Counted from the first letter of the stretch, positions 55,044-63,849 are shown. The stretch: DNA of 64,000 nucleotides from JADJTT01 sp049306275 (GCA_049306275.1 JBAQQB010000134.1:24302-88301); one strand, 5' to 3'. A program made the numbers and translations. Notes: a model not told the origin generated them from the letters alone.

Positions 55044-55843
55044 AAACTCTTTTCACTACTGAAAAATTCCTTCCAGGCATCGTTTTTTAGCGGCCTTCCT
55101 GCGAATTCCGCCACCCACCGCACTCCTGAAATGGCGTTGGAGAACCAGATCTCCGTGGCCTGATTCAATTCTGCCGGCTGGATAGGACGTATTTCGACAT
55201 GCCCCGCCAGTGCAAGCACCACCGATCGCATGACGCCGGCAATAGCGCCTTCGGAGACGGGCGGCGTGAGGATTTTTCCATCCAGCACCACAAAGAAATT
55301 GGAATGGCAGCCATCGGCAACCCGGCCTTCGACATTGAGGATGAGCCCCTCCTCCCAGCCGTTTTGCCGCCGTATCCTGGAAGCCAGTACATAGGGCAGG
55401 CTGTTAGAGGTCTTAAAGCCGGAGTAAGCCCCCGGGCTTATCCTGATGTTTTCAATGAAGCCTGATTTGGCGATGGCCTCACCGGCATCTGGCAGAGGGA
55501 ACGCTTCGATCAAAAAAGCCGGTTCATCGCTTTCGGGCGAATACCAGCCGCCTCCACTCCGGAAAACCGCCATCCTGACCCGCGCAGCCACACCCCTTTC
55601 CGTGATCCGGGAGATTTCATCCTTGAGGAAGGCGGGGCTCCAATGTTTTGGTAGTTCTATACACAGCGCCTTCATCCCCTCGCTCAGGCGCTGCCAGTGG
55701 ATATCCAGCAGCGGAAGTTCATATCCATCGGATCTGATCGACTCAAACAGCCCATCCCCATAGCGGAATCCGCGGTTGGAGGCAAGCAAGACAGGGCTGC
55801 CCTGAGGAAGTAATTGTCCGTTAAGGTTGATGGGAAGAGGCAT
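55001..55843 (-). CDS. Class IV aminotransferase (4-amino-4-deoxychorismate lyase-like)
   Basis: A PLP-dependent fold-type IV enzyme. It begins NLNGQLLPQGSPVLLASNRG, then FRYGDGLFESIR, and the PLP lysine lies in SGFKTSNSLPYVLASR. EGRVADGCHSNFFVVLDG and EGAIAGVMRSVVLAL match the usual cofactor phosphate-binding loop. Members with this length and layout act as ADC lyase (PabC) in folate synthesis or as D-/branched-chain amino acid aminotransferases. The sequence favours the PabC-like side but does not prove it. It is the first gene of the operon with the acetyltransferase and biotin carboxylase. Confidence 0.8.
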   Translation of the reverse strand: MPLPINLNGQLLPQGSPVLLASNRGFRYGDGLFESIRSDGYELPLLDIHWQRLSEGMKALCIELPKHWSPAFLKDEISRITERGVAARVRMAVFRSGGGWYSPESDEPAFLIEAFPLPDAGEAIAKSGFIENIRISPGAYSGFKTSNSLPYVLASRIRRQNGWEEGLILNVEGRVADGCHSNFFVVLDGKILTPPVSEGAIAGVMRSVVLALAGHVEIRPIQPAELNQATEIWFSNAISGVRWVAEFAGRPLKNDAWKEFFSSEKSLWKNIPKSMKWANQ

Positions 55844-55874
55844 TTGTTAAATTTCTGTAAATCAGCTATTTATC

Positions 55875-55927
55875 GAGGTGTCACCTCCTATGTCCCTGGT
55901 TATCAGGAACAAACGAGGTGTCACCTC
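55875..55927. promoter_or_regulatory. Two copies of the palindrome GAGGTGTCACCTC
   Basis: The 13-bp near-perfect palindrome GAGGTG-T-CACCTC occurs at 55875-55887 and at 55915-55927, with centres exactly 40 bp apart, about four helical turns. It sits 32 bp upstream of the aminotransferase-IV start (minus strand). Paired operator sites for a dimeric repressor are a plausible reading; a repeat element is the alternative. Confidence 0.5.
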
Positions 55928-55945
55928 GGTGAAGAGCGAAGTTAC

Positions 55946-55990
55946 AAAAAAAACAAAGGGGACCGGGTTTCCCCGATCCCCTTTGTTTTT
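55946..55990 (-). terminator. Strong intrinsic terminator
   Basis: AAAAACAAAGGGGA pairs with TCCCCTTTGTTTTT, and the inner CCGGG pairs with a CCCCG stretch around a TTT loop. It lies just after the stop of the minus-strand type IX-secreted gene and has T-runs on both sides. Confidence 0.85.
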
Positions 55991-56003
55991 GGGAAAAATG
56001 GAA

Positions 56004-57827
56004 TCAATTAGCCTTGACAAACTGCGCTCGCATTGCCCAATTGCCATTTTCAGAGCGCACCGCAGCGATGTACCATCCGCCTTGCAGGCCTACCAGTGAG
56101 GCGGTTTGGTCGAATTGACCGCCGGGGTGGGAGAGCTGTTGTTGGAAAACCATCTGCCCCAGGGCGTTGAATACGGCGATCTCAAGCTGCCCGGCAGGCG
56201 CCTCGCCGATGGAGAGGCGCAGCTCAGTGGATACGGGGTTGGGGAAGAGGCGCAGGGAGCTGTTTTCGGTATACAGATCGTCTGTGTTGGAGTAACATTC
56301 CAGGTCGGGGTCGTAGGTTTCGGTTTGGGTGAACAGGTTGGAACATCCCGTTTGCAGGTCGGTTACTTCCAGGCCCATCTCAAAACTGCCCTCCGTTTCC
56401 ATGCAGTATTCCAGGTCTGTAGCGCCGGAGATGGGCGAGCCATTCTGGTACCATTGCAGGGAGTAGCTCGCGGGCAGGATGGAAGGGTCCACGCTGAGCA
56501 GGTTATTGGCATTGGTGAATTGTGGCAGGGCCGGAAGCGGGTGAAAGGTGATCTCCACAGCCTGGGAGGATGCCACACACCCGTGCTCGCTGGTATATTG
56601 CGCCCAGTAAAGGCCGGATTGCTCGGATATCAATAGCTGGCCGGTCGCCCCTGGGATCGGCAGGGTGTCGTTATACCATTGCAAGCTGGAAGCGTAGTTG
56701 ACGACGGAAAGTTCAGCAAGGTCGCCCTGGCAGAAATCATGCGATTCGAAATCGAGTATCGGAGCGTCGGGAACCGGGTGTACGTAAACTGAATCGACGG
56801 ACGATATAGTCTGGATCGGGTGGTTGATGTTCAGCAATACTTTCAGTTCGCCATCGGTTAAGATGCCGGTGGTGGTTTGGGTGAAATTGACAGATCCGCA
56901 CTCCTCGGTGCCGATCAGTTCGTCGTCGGCAACCTCGACGCTGTAGTTGCCGGATCCTAATACCAGATTGAGGTAGAAAGTATGAGGCAGATTCACGTTG
57001 GAAGCTACAGGAGAAGTGTAGAGGGTGCTGCCCTGCGGGCTTTTCACCCTGATGAACAGATCAGGCTTGTCGGCAGGCGGGATGTTGAAATCGTTGCAAT
57101 CGGTATCGACGATGGTCACAGCCGTGAGGAAATAGTCTGAGGTGTCGATGATGGCGGTGTAGTTGACCGCATAGGCTCCGGGCTGGGTGTAAGCCTGGGG
57201 GGGCGGATTTTCCTGGGTGGTGTTATTACCGTTTCCAAAATCCCAGAAGTAGCTGAACCCGTTTAGCCCATTGCTCGGCACGTTGTTGGTAAAGCTCACC
57301 AGCGCCTCCCCGCAGCCGACGTTGCCCGTCATGGTGAATCCCTGGTTGGTCACGCTGGCCGGTTCGATGTACATGGCCAGAGCGAAGCTGGTGGATTGCA
57401 CAATGCCAAATATGTTGGCTGTCACCGTGACCTGAACGAAAAAGGAGTCAGCGAGGGTAGGTGTTCCGCAGAATTTGACGCAGCCGTCCGTATCGCCGGT
57501 TGCTACCGGAAATTGCAGTTTATTGGCTTCCCAGCTAATACCGGGAGGCAGGTTTGTCACGCTGACGATATTGATCTCGGTAATTGGCAATCCGGCAGGT
57601 ACGGTAGGATCGGCAGCAGCAACAGGGGTAGTGGTCATCGGCATCCGGAAACTGATATCTTCGTCGTAGGCAAGGCCTACCTGCCCGTCAGGAGGAGATC
57701 CCAGGTAAATCGTGTCGGCGGCCATGGGAGAGGGCAGGGAGATGAGACAGCCGGGACACTGCGCGTGAAGCGTTCCGGCAGCAGTAAAGAAGGCAAAAAA
57801 CAGAAGCGTAAATCTGGTCAGCATCAT
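56004..57827 (-). CDS. Secreted protein with PKD domain and type IX sorting domain, 607 aa
   Basis: Signal peptide MMLTRFTLLFFAFFTAAGTLHAQ. Residues 25-155 are an Ig-like beta domain (PITEINIVSVTNLPPGISWE), followed by a PKD domain (VSFTNNVPSNGLNGFSYFWD, then YTQPGAYAVNYT). Further Ig-like domains carry LQWYNDTLPIPGATG-type motifs. The C-terminus is a type IX sorting domain (LRLFPNPVSTELRLSIGEA ... LQGGWYIAAVRSENG). It is exported and probably attached to the surface. It is 14 bp downstream of the beta-barrel gene on the same strand. Confidence 0.85.
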   Translation of the reverse strand: MMLTRFTLLFFAFFTAAGTLHAQCPGCLISLPSPMAADTIYLGSPPDGQVGLAYDEDISFRMPMTTTPVAAADPTVPAGLPITEINIVSVTNLPPGISWEANKLQFPVATGDTDGCVKFCGTPTLADSFFVQVTVTANIFGIVQSTSFALAMYIEPASVTNQGFTMTGNVGCGEALVSFTNNVPSNGLNGFSYFWDFGNGNNTTQENPPPQAYTQPGAYAVNYTAIIDTSDYFLTAVTIVDTDCNDFNIPPADKPDLFIRVKSPQGSTLYTSPVASNVNLPHTFYLNLVLGSGNYSVEVADDELIGTEECGSVNFTQTTTGILTDGELKVLLNINHPIQTISSVDSVYVHPVPDAPILDFESHDFCQGDLAELSVVNYASSLQWYNDTLPIPGATGQLLISEQSGLYWAQYTSEHGCVASSQAVEITFHPLPALPQFTNANNLLSVDPSILPASYSLQWYQNGSPISGATDLEYCMETEGSFEMGLEVTDLQTGCSNLFTQTETYDPDLECYSNTDDLYTENSSLRLFPNPVSTELRLSIGEAPAGQLEIAVFNALGQMVFQQQLSHPGGQFDQTASLVGLQGGWYIAAVRSENGNWAMRAQFVKAN

Positions 57828-57841
57828 ATCAACTGCTTGAA

Positions 57842-58777
57842 TTAGTTACGATTTTTAAACCTTGCGCCATACCCAATAAAGGGAAAAGGGAAGGAAGCCT
57901 GGAGGAACCCGGTTCTGATAAAACTCAGGCCGAACTCGACCCTGTGTTCGCGGAAAATCCAGTTTACTCCGGAGGAGAGTAACAACCACTCGGGCTGATT
58001 TACTGGCACAATTCCTTCCAGGAAAAAGCGCCAGTTGGGAGAAAACCGGTATGAGCCACCTAGCTGCGCAACCAACAGCCCTTCATCGGCAGAATTGCCG
58101 AACCCGAACGCATAACCTCCGCCAAAGCTCAGATGCCGGTCGGGGGCGCCGAGAGTGGCAACTCCGGTCAGGGATGCGGCGGCAGTAATCTCCTCACCCA
58201 AAGCGATAAAGACGTATCCATTGCCATTCAGGCTCAGGTGAAGGAAATCGCTGAAGGAGCCGCCGGCCCTCAATTTCAGTTGAAGCGCGTTGGCAACCAA
58301 CAGGGGGATACCTCCAATTCCCATATTCAGGTTGTCCGTCAACCCAAATTCCAGGCTGTTGTACATAAAGCCCATGTTCCTGTACTCCGTTTCCCCCTGC
58401 TTCAGCAGGAAGCCACTGGGCAGGTAATATCCCCTTTCATGGCCGTGCATCTTCTGCTCCAGCCGGGTGTATTCCTTCCTGCTTTCATCGTACGCATGGG
58501 TCCTGCTCACCTTCCCTGGCGTCACAACGCTGATCTCTTGAAGATCCTGCAGCTGAAAGGTCAGTTCGATGGTTTTGTTAAACAGGAAATCAACCTGGGT
58601 ATTCTGAATCTGAGTCACTCTCCCGTAAAATTCATCCCCTCTTTTGGTGATGACGCGGTGAACCTGCGTGGTGTCGCCTATTAGCAGATCCCCTTTGATG
58701 ACCTGGGCTTTCAGGCCTGTCAGGCCCATAAATAAAATGACCAGGATAACCCCGGTCCGAATCGCTGTCGTTTTCAT
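57842..58777 (-). CDS. Outer-membrane or secreted beta-barrel-like protein, 311 aa
   Basis: Signal peptide MKTTAIRTGVILVILFMGLTGLKAQ. Residues 35-100 contain a small SH3-like beta region (GDEFYGRVTQIQNTQVDFLF, LQDLQEISVVTPGKVSR). The rest is a barrel-like series of strands (YNSLEFGLTDNLNMGIGGI, FFLEGIVPVNQPEWLLLSSG, VEFGLSFIRTG). The family is not recognised. It is the first gene of a minus-strand pair with the type IX-secreted protein and is divergent from the queuosine-precursor transporter gene. Confidence 0.75.
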   Translation of the reverse strand: MKTTAIRTGVILVILFMGLTGLKAQVIKGDLLIGDTTQVHRVITKRGDEFYGRVTQIQNTQVDFLFNKTIELTFQLQDLQEISVVTPGKVSRTHAYDESRKEYTRLEQKMHGHERGYYLPSGFLLKQGETEYRNMGFMYNSLEFGLTDNLNMGIGGIPLLVANALQLKLRAGGSFSDFLHLSLNGNGYVFIALGEEITAAASLTGVATLGAPDRHLSFGGGYAFGFGNSADEGLLVAQLGGSYRFSPNWRFFLEGIVPVNQPEWLLLSSGVNWIFREHRVEFGLSFIRTGFLQASFPFPFIGYGARFKNRN

Positions 58778-58833
58778 ACGGCTTCAATTAGGAGATTTTA
58801 TTGTATTTTTTCCACGCGAAAAATAATCGAAAA

Positions 58834-59652
58834 ATGATCGATCCCGAAAAAACGGAGCTAAATCTCGACGAGGCGTATCATCCCGTCCTCTCCAACAAGG
58901 CTTCCCGGCTGTTTATCCTGCTCGGCGGCTTCTTCATCGCTAACGCGCTGATCGCCGAGGTGATCGGTGTCAAGATCTTCGCCATGGAGGAGACGCTCGG
59001 TCTTCAACCCCTAAACTGGCAATTGTTCGGGCAATCGGGCTCGCTCAACTTCACCGCCGGGGTCCTGCTGTGGCCGGTCGTGTTCATCATGACCGACGTG
59101 ATCAACGAGTACTTCGGCCTCAAGGGCGTACGCCTGCTGTCATTTATTGCCGTGGGACTGATCTCCTACGCCTTCCTCATGATTTTTGCCGCTATTAATC
59201 TGGCCCCCGCTTCATGGTGGCTCGGCATCAATGCAGCCAACGGCACGCCCGACATGCAGGCTGCCTTCGTCAGCATCCTGGGGCAGAGCAACTGGATCAT
59301 CGTGGGCTCCCTGCTGGCTTTCCTGACCGGCCAGCTGGTCGACGTACTCATCTTCCAGCGGATCAAACGCCTCACGGGCGAGAAATACGTCTGGCTGCGG
59401 GCCACGGGCTCCACCCTTTTTTCCCAGTTTATCGACAGCTTCGTCGTGCTCTACGTGGCTTTCGTGCTCGGCCCGCAAAAATGGGATATAAATTTGTTCC
59501 TGGCGGTTGGTACTGTCAATTACATTTATAAATTTGTCATGGCCATAGCGCTGACGCCGCTCATTTACCTGGCTCATTTTTTTATCGATAAATACCTCGG
59601 CCATGAGCTAGCCCACGAAATGAGAACCCGCGCCACCCTGAGCCGCGCCTGA
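58834..59652 (+). CDS. yhhQ: Queuosine precursor transporter (YhhQ family)
   Basis: An integral membrane protein of the DUF165/YhhQ family, which imports queuosine precursors such as preQ0/preQ1 (family knowledge). Six or so helices are seen, including GGFFIANALIAEVIGVKIF, VVFIMTDVINEYFGLKG (the family's 'TDxxxEyyG' motif), WIIVGSLLAFLTGQLVDVLI, and STLFSQFIDSFVVLYVAFV. ATG 58834 (MIDPEKTELNL) is preferred over the in-frame TTG at 58801. It is followed by a short TTCAC-type repeat. Confidence 0.9.
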   Translation: MIDPEKTELNLDEAYHPVLSNKASRLFILLGGFFIANALIAEVIGVKIFAMEETLGLQPLNWQLFGQSGSLNFTAGVLLWPVVFIMTDVINEYFGLKGVRLLSFIAVGLISYAFLMIFAAINLAPASWWLGINAANGTPDMQAAFVSILGQSNWIIVGSLLAFLTGQLVDVLIFQRIKRLTGEKYVWLRATGSTLFSQFIDSFVVLYVAFVLGPQKWDINLFLAVGTVNYIYKFVMAIALTPLIYLAHFFIDKYLGHELAHEMRTRATLSRA

Positions 59653-59677
59653 CACCCTTCACTCTTCACTCTTCACG
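59653..59677. repeat. CTTCA-type intergenic tandem repeat
   Basis: Copies of CTTCACT follow directly after the yhhQ stop codon. Like the other gene-end repeats it has a short period (7) and a different unit from its neighbours. Confidence 0.5.
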
Positions 59678-59688
59678 CTGTACCCGAC

Positions 59689-60615
59689 ATGAGACAAACA
59701 ACCTCCCATATCCTGATGGTCCGTCCCGCCAACTTCGGCTTTAACCCGCAAACGGCGGACAGCAACGCATTCCAAACCTGTGAACCAGGCGCTTCTCCCG
59801 ATGAGGTTAAAAGCAAGGCTATTGCCGAATTTGACAGCTTCGTGGCTGCGCTAAGGGCCAAAGGGGTGGACGTGATCGTCATGGACGATCCGGCACAGCC
59901 GGAAAAGCCCGACGCGGTCTTTCCCAACAACTGGGTCACCTTTCACAGCGACGGCACGGTGGTGTATTACCCCATGTTCGCACCGCTGCGCCGTCTGGAG
60001 CGCAACCGCGTCTTCATCGATTCGCTGCGCAACCGCTTCCTGGTCAAGCGCGAGATGCACCTCGACTACCTGGAGGCCAAGAACTTTTTTCTGGAAGGAA
60101 CCGGCAGCCTGATCCTCGACAGGCCCAACCGCCTGGCCTATGCCTGCCTCAGCCCCCGCACAAGCCCGGTGCTCCTCGACGAGTTTTGCAAGGAAATGGA
60201 CTACGACCCCGTGCTGTTCACCGCAACCGATGGAAAAGGACAGGAGATCTACCACACCAACGTCATGATGGCGCTGGGCGAAACCTTCGTGGTGATCTGC
60301 CTCGACACGGTGCGCGATCAGGAGGAAAAAGCCGACCTGCTCAAGCACTTCCGCCTCACCGGCAAGGAGGTGGTCGATATTTCAATCAACCAGATGAACC
60401 ACTTCGCGGGCAATATGCTCCAGGTTAAAAATGAGGATGGCCATCCGCTGCTGGTCATGAGCGAACAGGCTTACAAGTCGCTGCTGCCGGCTCAGATCGA
60501 CCGTCTGAAGGGGCACACGGATATCCTCTCAGTTCCGATCTATACGATCGAAAAATACGGAGGCGGCAGCGCGCGCTGCATGATGGCGGAGGTGTTCCTT
60601 CCTACACTTTCCTGA
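59689..60615 (+). CDS. ctlX: CtlX-like amidinohydrolase (citrulline-related)
   Basis: A guanidine-modifying hydrolase of the arginine deiminase superfamily, close in layout to CtlX of Bacteroidota. Motifs: ILMVRPANFGFNPQTADSNA (substrate-binding start), PDAVFPNNWVTFHSDGTVVY (Asn/Asp-rich loop), FLEGTGSLILDRPNRLAYA, YHTNVMMALGETFVVIC (His/Asn region), and SARCMMAEVFL with the catalytic Cys near the C-terminus. Length 308 aa fits. The 3' end overlaps the convergent CopA gene by 14 bp. Confidence 0.85.
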   Translation: MRQTTSHILMVRPANFGFNPQTADSNAFQTCEPGASPDEVKSKAIAEFDSFVAALRAKGVDVIVMDDPAQPEKPDAVFPNNWVTFHSDGTVVYYPMFAPLRRLERNRVFIDSLRNRFLVKREMHLDYLEAKNFFLEGTGSLILDRPNRLAYACLSPRTSPVLLDEFCKEMDYDPVLFTATDGKGQEIYHTNVMMALGETFVVICLDTVRDQEEKADLLKHFRLTGKEVVDISINQMNHFAGNMLQVKNEDGHPLLVMSEQAYKSLLPAQIDRLKGHTDILSVPIYTIEKYGGGSARCMMAEVFLPTLS

Positions 60616-62710
60616 ATTTCAGGCGGATGGAGTTGCCGATGACCACAATGTCGGAGAAGGCCATAAACAGCGCCCCCCACATCGGGTTGAGATAGCCCAT
60701 GGCCGCGATGGGAATGGCCACCACGTTATAGGCGAAGGCCCAAAACAGGTTTTGCTTGATGGTCTGCAGCGTCGCTCTCGAAATGGCCACCGCGTCGATG
60801 AGCCGGTGCAATTGACCTTTGAGCAGGATGATCTGGGCCGACTGTATGGCGGCCTGGGAAGCGTTGCTCAGCGATACGCCCAGGGTGGCCTTGGCGAGGG
60901 CCGGCGCGTCGTTGATGCCGTCGCCCACCATGGCAGTAGGGGATTCGGCCGTGAGCTGCTCAACAACTTGTAGCTTCTGTTCCGGCAATTGCTCGGCGTA
61001 GAATTTTCCGATGCCCAGGTCGCTGGCCACAGCACGTGTCTTGTCTTCCCTGTCGCCGCTGAGCACCACGGTCTTCAGCCCTTGTTCTTCCAGAAAACGG
61101 ATAGTCTGGTGGGCGTCGCTTTTCAGAGCGTCGCGCAGGTCGATGGTAGCCATGATCTGTCCGTTGCGGGTCAGGTAGAGGCTGTGGGCGCCGTTGGGTT
61201 GCCCTTCGGGCAAAATGCGGTGGGAACCTAGTTTCCAGATAGCTCCCTGATAGTCGGCGGCTTCCATGCCCTCACCTTTGTTCTCCCGGATGCTGGAGAA
61301 GAGCTGGGCCCCGTTTCCATTGGCGGGGAAGTGGGAGAGGAGCGATTTGGCGATGGGGTGGGAGGAGTGCTGCTCCAGTGCTGCGATGACCTTGCCCATT
61401 TCCTCCGGATCGTTGCCCCGGAAGTCGGTTCTTGCCACCTCGAACTCGCCAGTGGTCAGGGTGCCTGTTTTATCGAAAATAAATTGCCGGATGGAAGCGA
61501 AGGTCTCCAGAGTTTGTCCGCCCTTTACCAAAATGCCGTTTTTTGCCAGACGGCCTACGCCTACCATGACGGCTGTGGGCGTGGCCAGCCCCATAGCGCA
61601 GGGACAGGAGATCACCAGCACGGCAATGCTGTTCATCAAGGCATGCTGGAAGGAGATGGAAAACCCGAAATAGCTGACCAGGAAAGTGAGCAGGGCGATA
61701 CCCACTACCGCGGGCACAAAAATGGCGCTGATCCGGTCGGCCAGTCGTTGTATGTTGGGTTTGTCCTGCTGCGCGGTTTTGACAAGCTCGATCATGCGGC
61801 TCAGCACGGTCTGACGGCCTACGGCGGTGGCGCGCATGCGCATGGCGCCCTGTACCACGACGGAGGCGCCGAATACCTGGTCGCCCGCTGCTTTCTGCAC
61901 GGGCTCGCTCTCTCCGGTCAGCATGGCTTCATCGACCAGTACGGCGCCCTCTTCCAGGGTTCCGTCGGTCGGTATCTGGTCGCCTTCGTTGACCTGTAGC
62001 AGGTCGCCCACTTCAATCTCCCGCGTGGGAATGGACACCAGGGCGCCCGATGGCATGATCTTGCGCGCGGTGGGCGCCTGCAGGCGCGTAAGCTCCCCGA
62101 TCGCCGTGGTGGTTTGCTTCACCGATCGCTTTTCAAGCCAGTTGCCGGTGAATACCAGGGTGATAATGGTGGCGGCCGTTTCGAAGAAGAGATAGTCGGG
62201 TTCGTTGAGAAAAGCGCCTGCCAGGCTGTATATAAAGGCCGCGGTACTGCCCAGGAATATCAGCACGTCCATATTTGGCACGCCTTCCCGGAGGGAGCCC
62301 CATGCGCTGGAGCCGAAATGCCAGACCCCCAGTGTGAACACCGGCAGACAGACCGCCAATTGCACCCAGGGGTTGTGCAGGGTGTGCACCCCGTGGTAGC
62401 CCAGGGCCATAAAAACGTGTTGCAACAGCAGGGGCGCAGTGAACAGTGCGCTGACCAGCAGCTTTTTGTCCAGGGTCCAGAATTGCGGCTTCTCTTCCTC
62501 CTCAACCACGTGGTAGCCCAGCTTGTGTATGCCTTTTTTGATCTCTTCAAAGTCGATGGCCTTCTCGCCGGGGGAAAAACGCACTTCCCCCGTGGCGTAA
62601 TTCACGTAAACGTCGGCCATGCCCTTGCGCTCCAGGAAGCGGGTGATGCTGGTCGCGCAGTTGACGCAATCCATGCCCTCCACATTCCATTCTATATTCG
62701 CTTTGCCCAT
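60602..62710 (-). CDS. Copper-type heavy-metal P1B-ATPase
   Basis: Pumps copper(I) or a similar metal out of the cytoplasm (family knowledge). One N-terminal heavy-metal-binding domain carries GMDCVNCATS. The transmembrane part has the SCPCAMGLATPTA motif typical of Cu+/Ag+ pumps, the actuator motif LTGESEPV, the phosphorylation site FDKTGTLTTG, and the hinge MVGDGINDAPALAKATLG. Length 702 aa fits. The C-terminal two helices (FWAFAYNVVAIPIAAMGYLN ... MAFSDIVVIGNSIRL) are complete. A Bacteroidota-type promoter lies 56 bp upstream. Confidence 0.9.
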   Translation of the reverse strand: MGKANIEWNVEGMDCVNCATSITRFLERKGMADVYVNYATGEVRFSPGEKAIDFEEIKKGIHKLGYHVVEEEEKPQFWTLDKKLLVSALFTAPLLLQHVFMALGYHGVHTLHNPWVQLAVCLPVFTLGVWHFGSSAWGSLREGVPNMDVLIFLGSTAAFIYSLAGAFLNEPDYLFFETAATIITLVFTGNWLEKRSVKQTTTAIGELTRLQAPTARKIMPSGALVSIPTREIEVGDLLQVNEGDQIPTDGTLEEGAVLVDEAMLTGESEPVQKAAGDQVFGASVVVQGAMRMRATAVGRQTVLSRMIELVKTAQQDKPNIQRLADRISAIFVPAVVGIALLTFLVSYFGFSISFQHALMNSIAVLVISCPCAMGLATPTAVMVGVGRLAKNGILVKGGQTLETFASIRQFIFDKTGTLTTGEFEVARTDFRGNDPEEMGKVIAALEQHSSHPIAKSLLSHFPANGNGAQLFSSIRENKGEGMEAADYQGAIWKLGSHRILPEGQPNGAHSLYLTRNGQIMATIDLRDALKSDAHQTIRFLEEQGLKTVVLSGDREDKTRAVASDLGIGKFYAEQLPEQKLQVVEQLTAESPTAMVGDGINDAPALAKATLGVSLSNASQAAIQSAQIILLKGQLHRLIDAVAISRATLQTIKQNLFWAFAYNVVAIPIAAMGYLNPMWGALFMAFSDIVVIGNSIRLKFRKV

Positions 62711-62765
62711 TTGGATCGTATTGAATAATTTTGCTCCGGACCGGGAAATTTGCGGTCCTTGTCAA

Positions 62766-62799
62766 CAAAAGTAAGGTTTTCAGCCTTTTTAAGTACAAA
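62766..62799 (-). promoter_or_regulatory. Promoter of the copper ATPase gene
   Basis: On the minus strand TTTG (62799-62796) is followed after 22 bp by TACTTTTG (62773-62766), an exact TAnnTTTG. The start codon is 56 bp further on. The GGACCG and CGGTCC halves at about 62,736-62,756 could form a small operator in the leader. Confidence 0.55.
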
Positions 62800-62819
62800 C
62801 AATCAAATCATTGAAAATC

Positions 62820-63644
62820 ATGAAAACTCCCCGATTTTTTTCTCTGTTTATCCTTGCCGGCCTGTTGGTATTCAGCCTTGGCGCCTGCAATAACGAGGCG
62901 CCCGAACAGGCTGAAGAAACTGCTACCGAAGAAACGGCAAGCGAACAGCCGGCCCGCACCTATACCCTGACTCCCTTCAGCGAGTCGGCCCAGTTCTCCG
63001 ATGCTGCCATTGCGAAAATGACCTTCAAGAATGCCAAATTCGACTTCGGCATTGGCGGTACCACCTACAAGCTCGGCGTGCAAACGCCCGATGCACCGCA
63101 GAAGATGTGCGCCAACTCCGCCGAGGGCCAGCACATTCACCTCATCGTCGATAACGAGCCCTACGCTGCCAAATACACTTCTTCTTTTGAGTACGAAATC
63201 CCCGATGGCGACCACTACATCCTGGCTTTCCTGAGCCGCTCCTACCATGAGAGCATCAAGACCGACAAAGCTTTTAAGCTCGTCAAAGCTACCGTGCAGG
63301 GCAACTCCATCAAGTCGGAAGCGGCTGTGACTGAGCCTATGCTGTTCTACAGCCGCCCCAAAGGCGCGTATGTGGGCAAGGAGCAGACGGACAAAGTCAT
63401 GCTCGACTTCTACCTGGCCAACGTCCAACTGGGCAATGAGTACAAGGTGAAGGTGGACATCAACGCTGAACACACGGTCATCCTCGACCAGTGGAAACCC
63501 TACTACATCGAAGGCCTTCCCATGGGCGACAACAAGATCAAACTCACCCTGATCGACAAGGAAGGCAATCCGGTCAATACGCCGCTTAATCCGGTAGAAA
63601 GGGTGTTTACGCTGCAGGAGGATCCGGCGGAAGCAGCCCAATAA
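62820..63644 (+). CDS. Lipoprotein of unknown function, 274 aa
   Basis: ATG 62820 begins a lipoprotein signal (MKTPRFFSLFILAGLLVFSL, then GAC with the lipid Cys near residue 23). A Glu/Ala/Thr-rich spacer follows (EETATEETASEQ), then a beta-rich domain with two sub-parts (KFDFGIGGTTYKLGVQT; HYILAFLSRSYHESIKTDKA; VMLDFYLANVQLGNEYKVKV). Conserved in appearance but not a family I can name. It is divergent from the copper ATPase gene. Confidence 0.75.
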   Translation: MKTPRFFSLFILAGLLVFSLGACNNEAPEQAEETATEETASEQPARTYTLTPFSESAQFSDAAIAKMTFKNAKFDFGIGGTTYKLGVQTPDAPQKMCANSAEGQHIHLIVDNEPYAAKYTSSFEYEIPDGDHYILAFLSRSYHESIKTDKAFKLVKATVQGNSIKSEAAVTEPMLFYSRPKGAYVGKEQTDKVMLDFYLANVQLGNEYKVKVDINAEHTVILDQWKPYYIEGLPMGDNKIKLTLIDKEGNPVNTPLNPVERVFTLQEDPAEAAQ

Positions 63645-63648
63645 CCAC

Positions 63649-63716
63649 AAGTTGAGAAGTTGAGAAGGTGAGGAGTGGAATTTTCTCCACTTTTCACCTT
63701 CTCAACTTCTCAACTT
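63649..63716. repeat. Long inverted repeat of GTTGAGAA units
   Basis: An AAGTTGAGAAGTTGAG-type arm pairs with its exact reverse complement over about 23 bp, with AGTGGA/TCCACT inside. The hairpin directly follows the lipoprotein stop and ends in TTTTAA, so it may work as a terminator. Confidence 0.7.
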
Positions 63717-63730
63717 TTAATGAACTTTTT

Positions 63731-63738
63731 TATCTTTG
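63731..63738 (+). promoter_or_regulatory. -7 box of tRNA-His
   Basis: TATCTTTG, an exact TAnnTTTG, lies 27 bp upstream of tRNA-His. No TTTG is found at the usual -33 position, which falls within the inverted repeat. Confidence 0.65.
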
Positions 63739-63764
63739 CGACGCTTTATAAAAAAAGCAACCTG

Positions 63765-63838
63765 GTGGCTATAGCTCAGTTGGTTAGAGCGATGGATTGT
63801 GGTTCCATAGGTCGTCGGTTCGAACCCGATTAGCCACC
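63765..63838 (+). tRNA. tRNA-His (anticodon GTG)
   Basis: Acceptor GTGGCTA pairs with TAGCCAC, the anticodon stem ATGGA/TCCAT encloses TTGTGGT (anticodon GTG), and the T arm is CGGTTCGAACCCG. A G precedes the first base, as required for tRNA-His position -1, and the discriminator is C. CCA is not encoded. Confidence 0.95.
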
Positions 63839-63849
63839 CAAAAAAAAGA

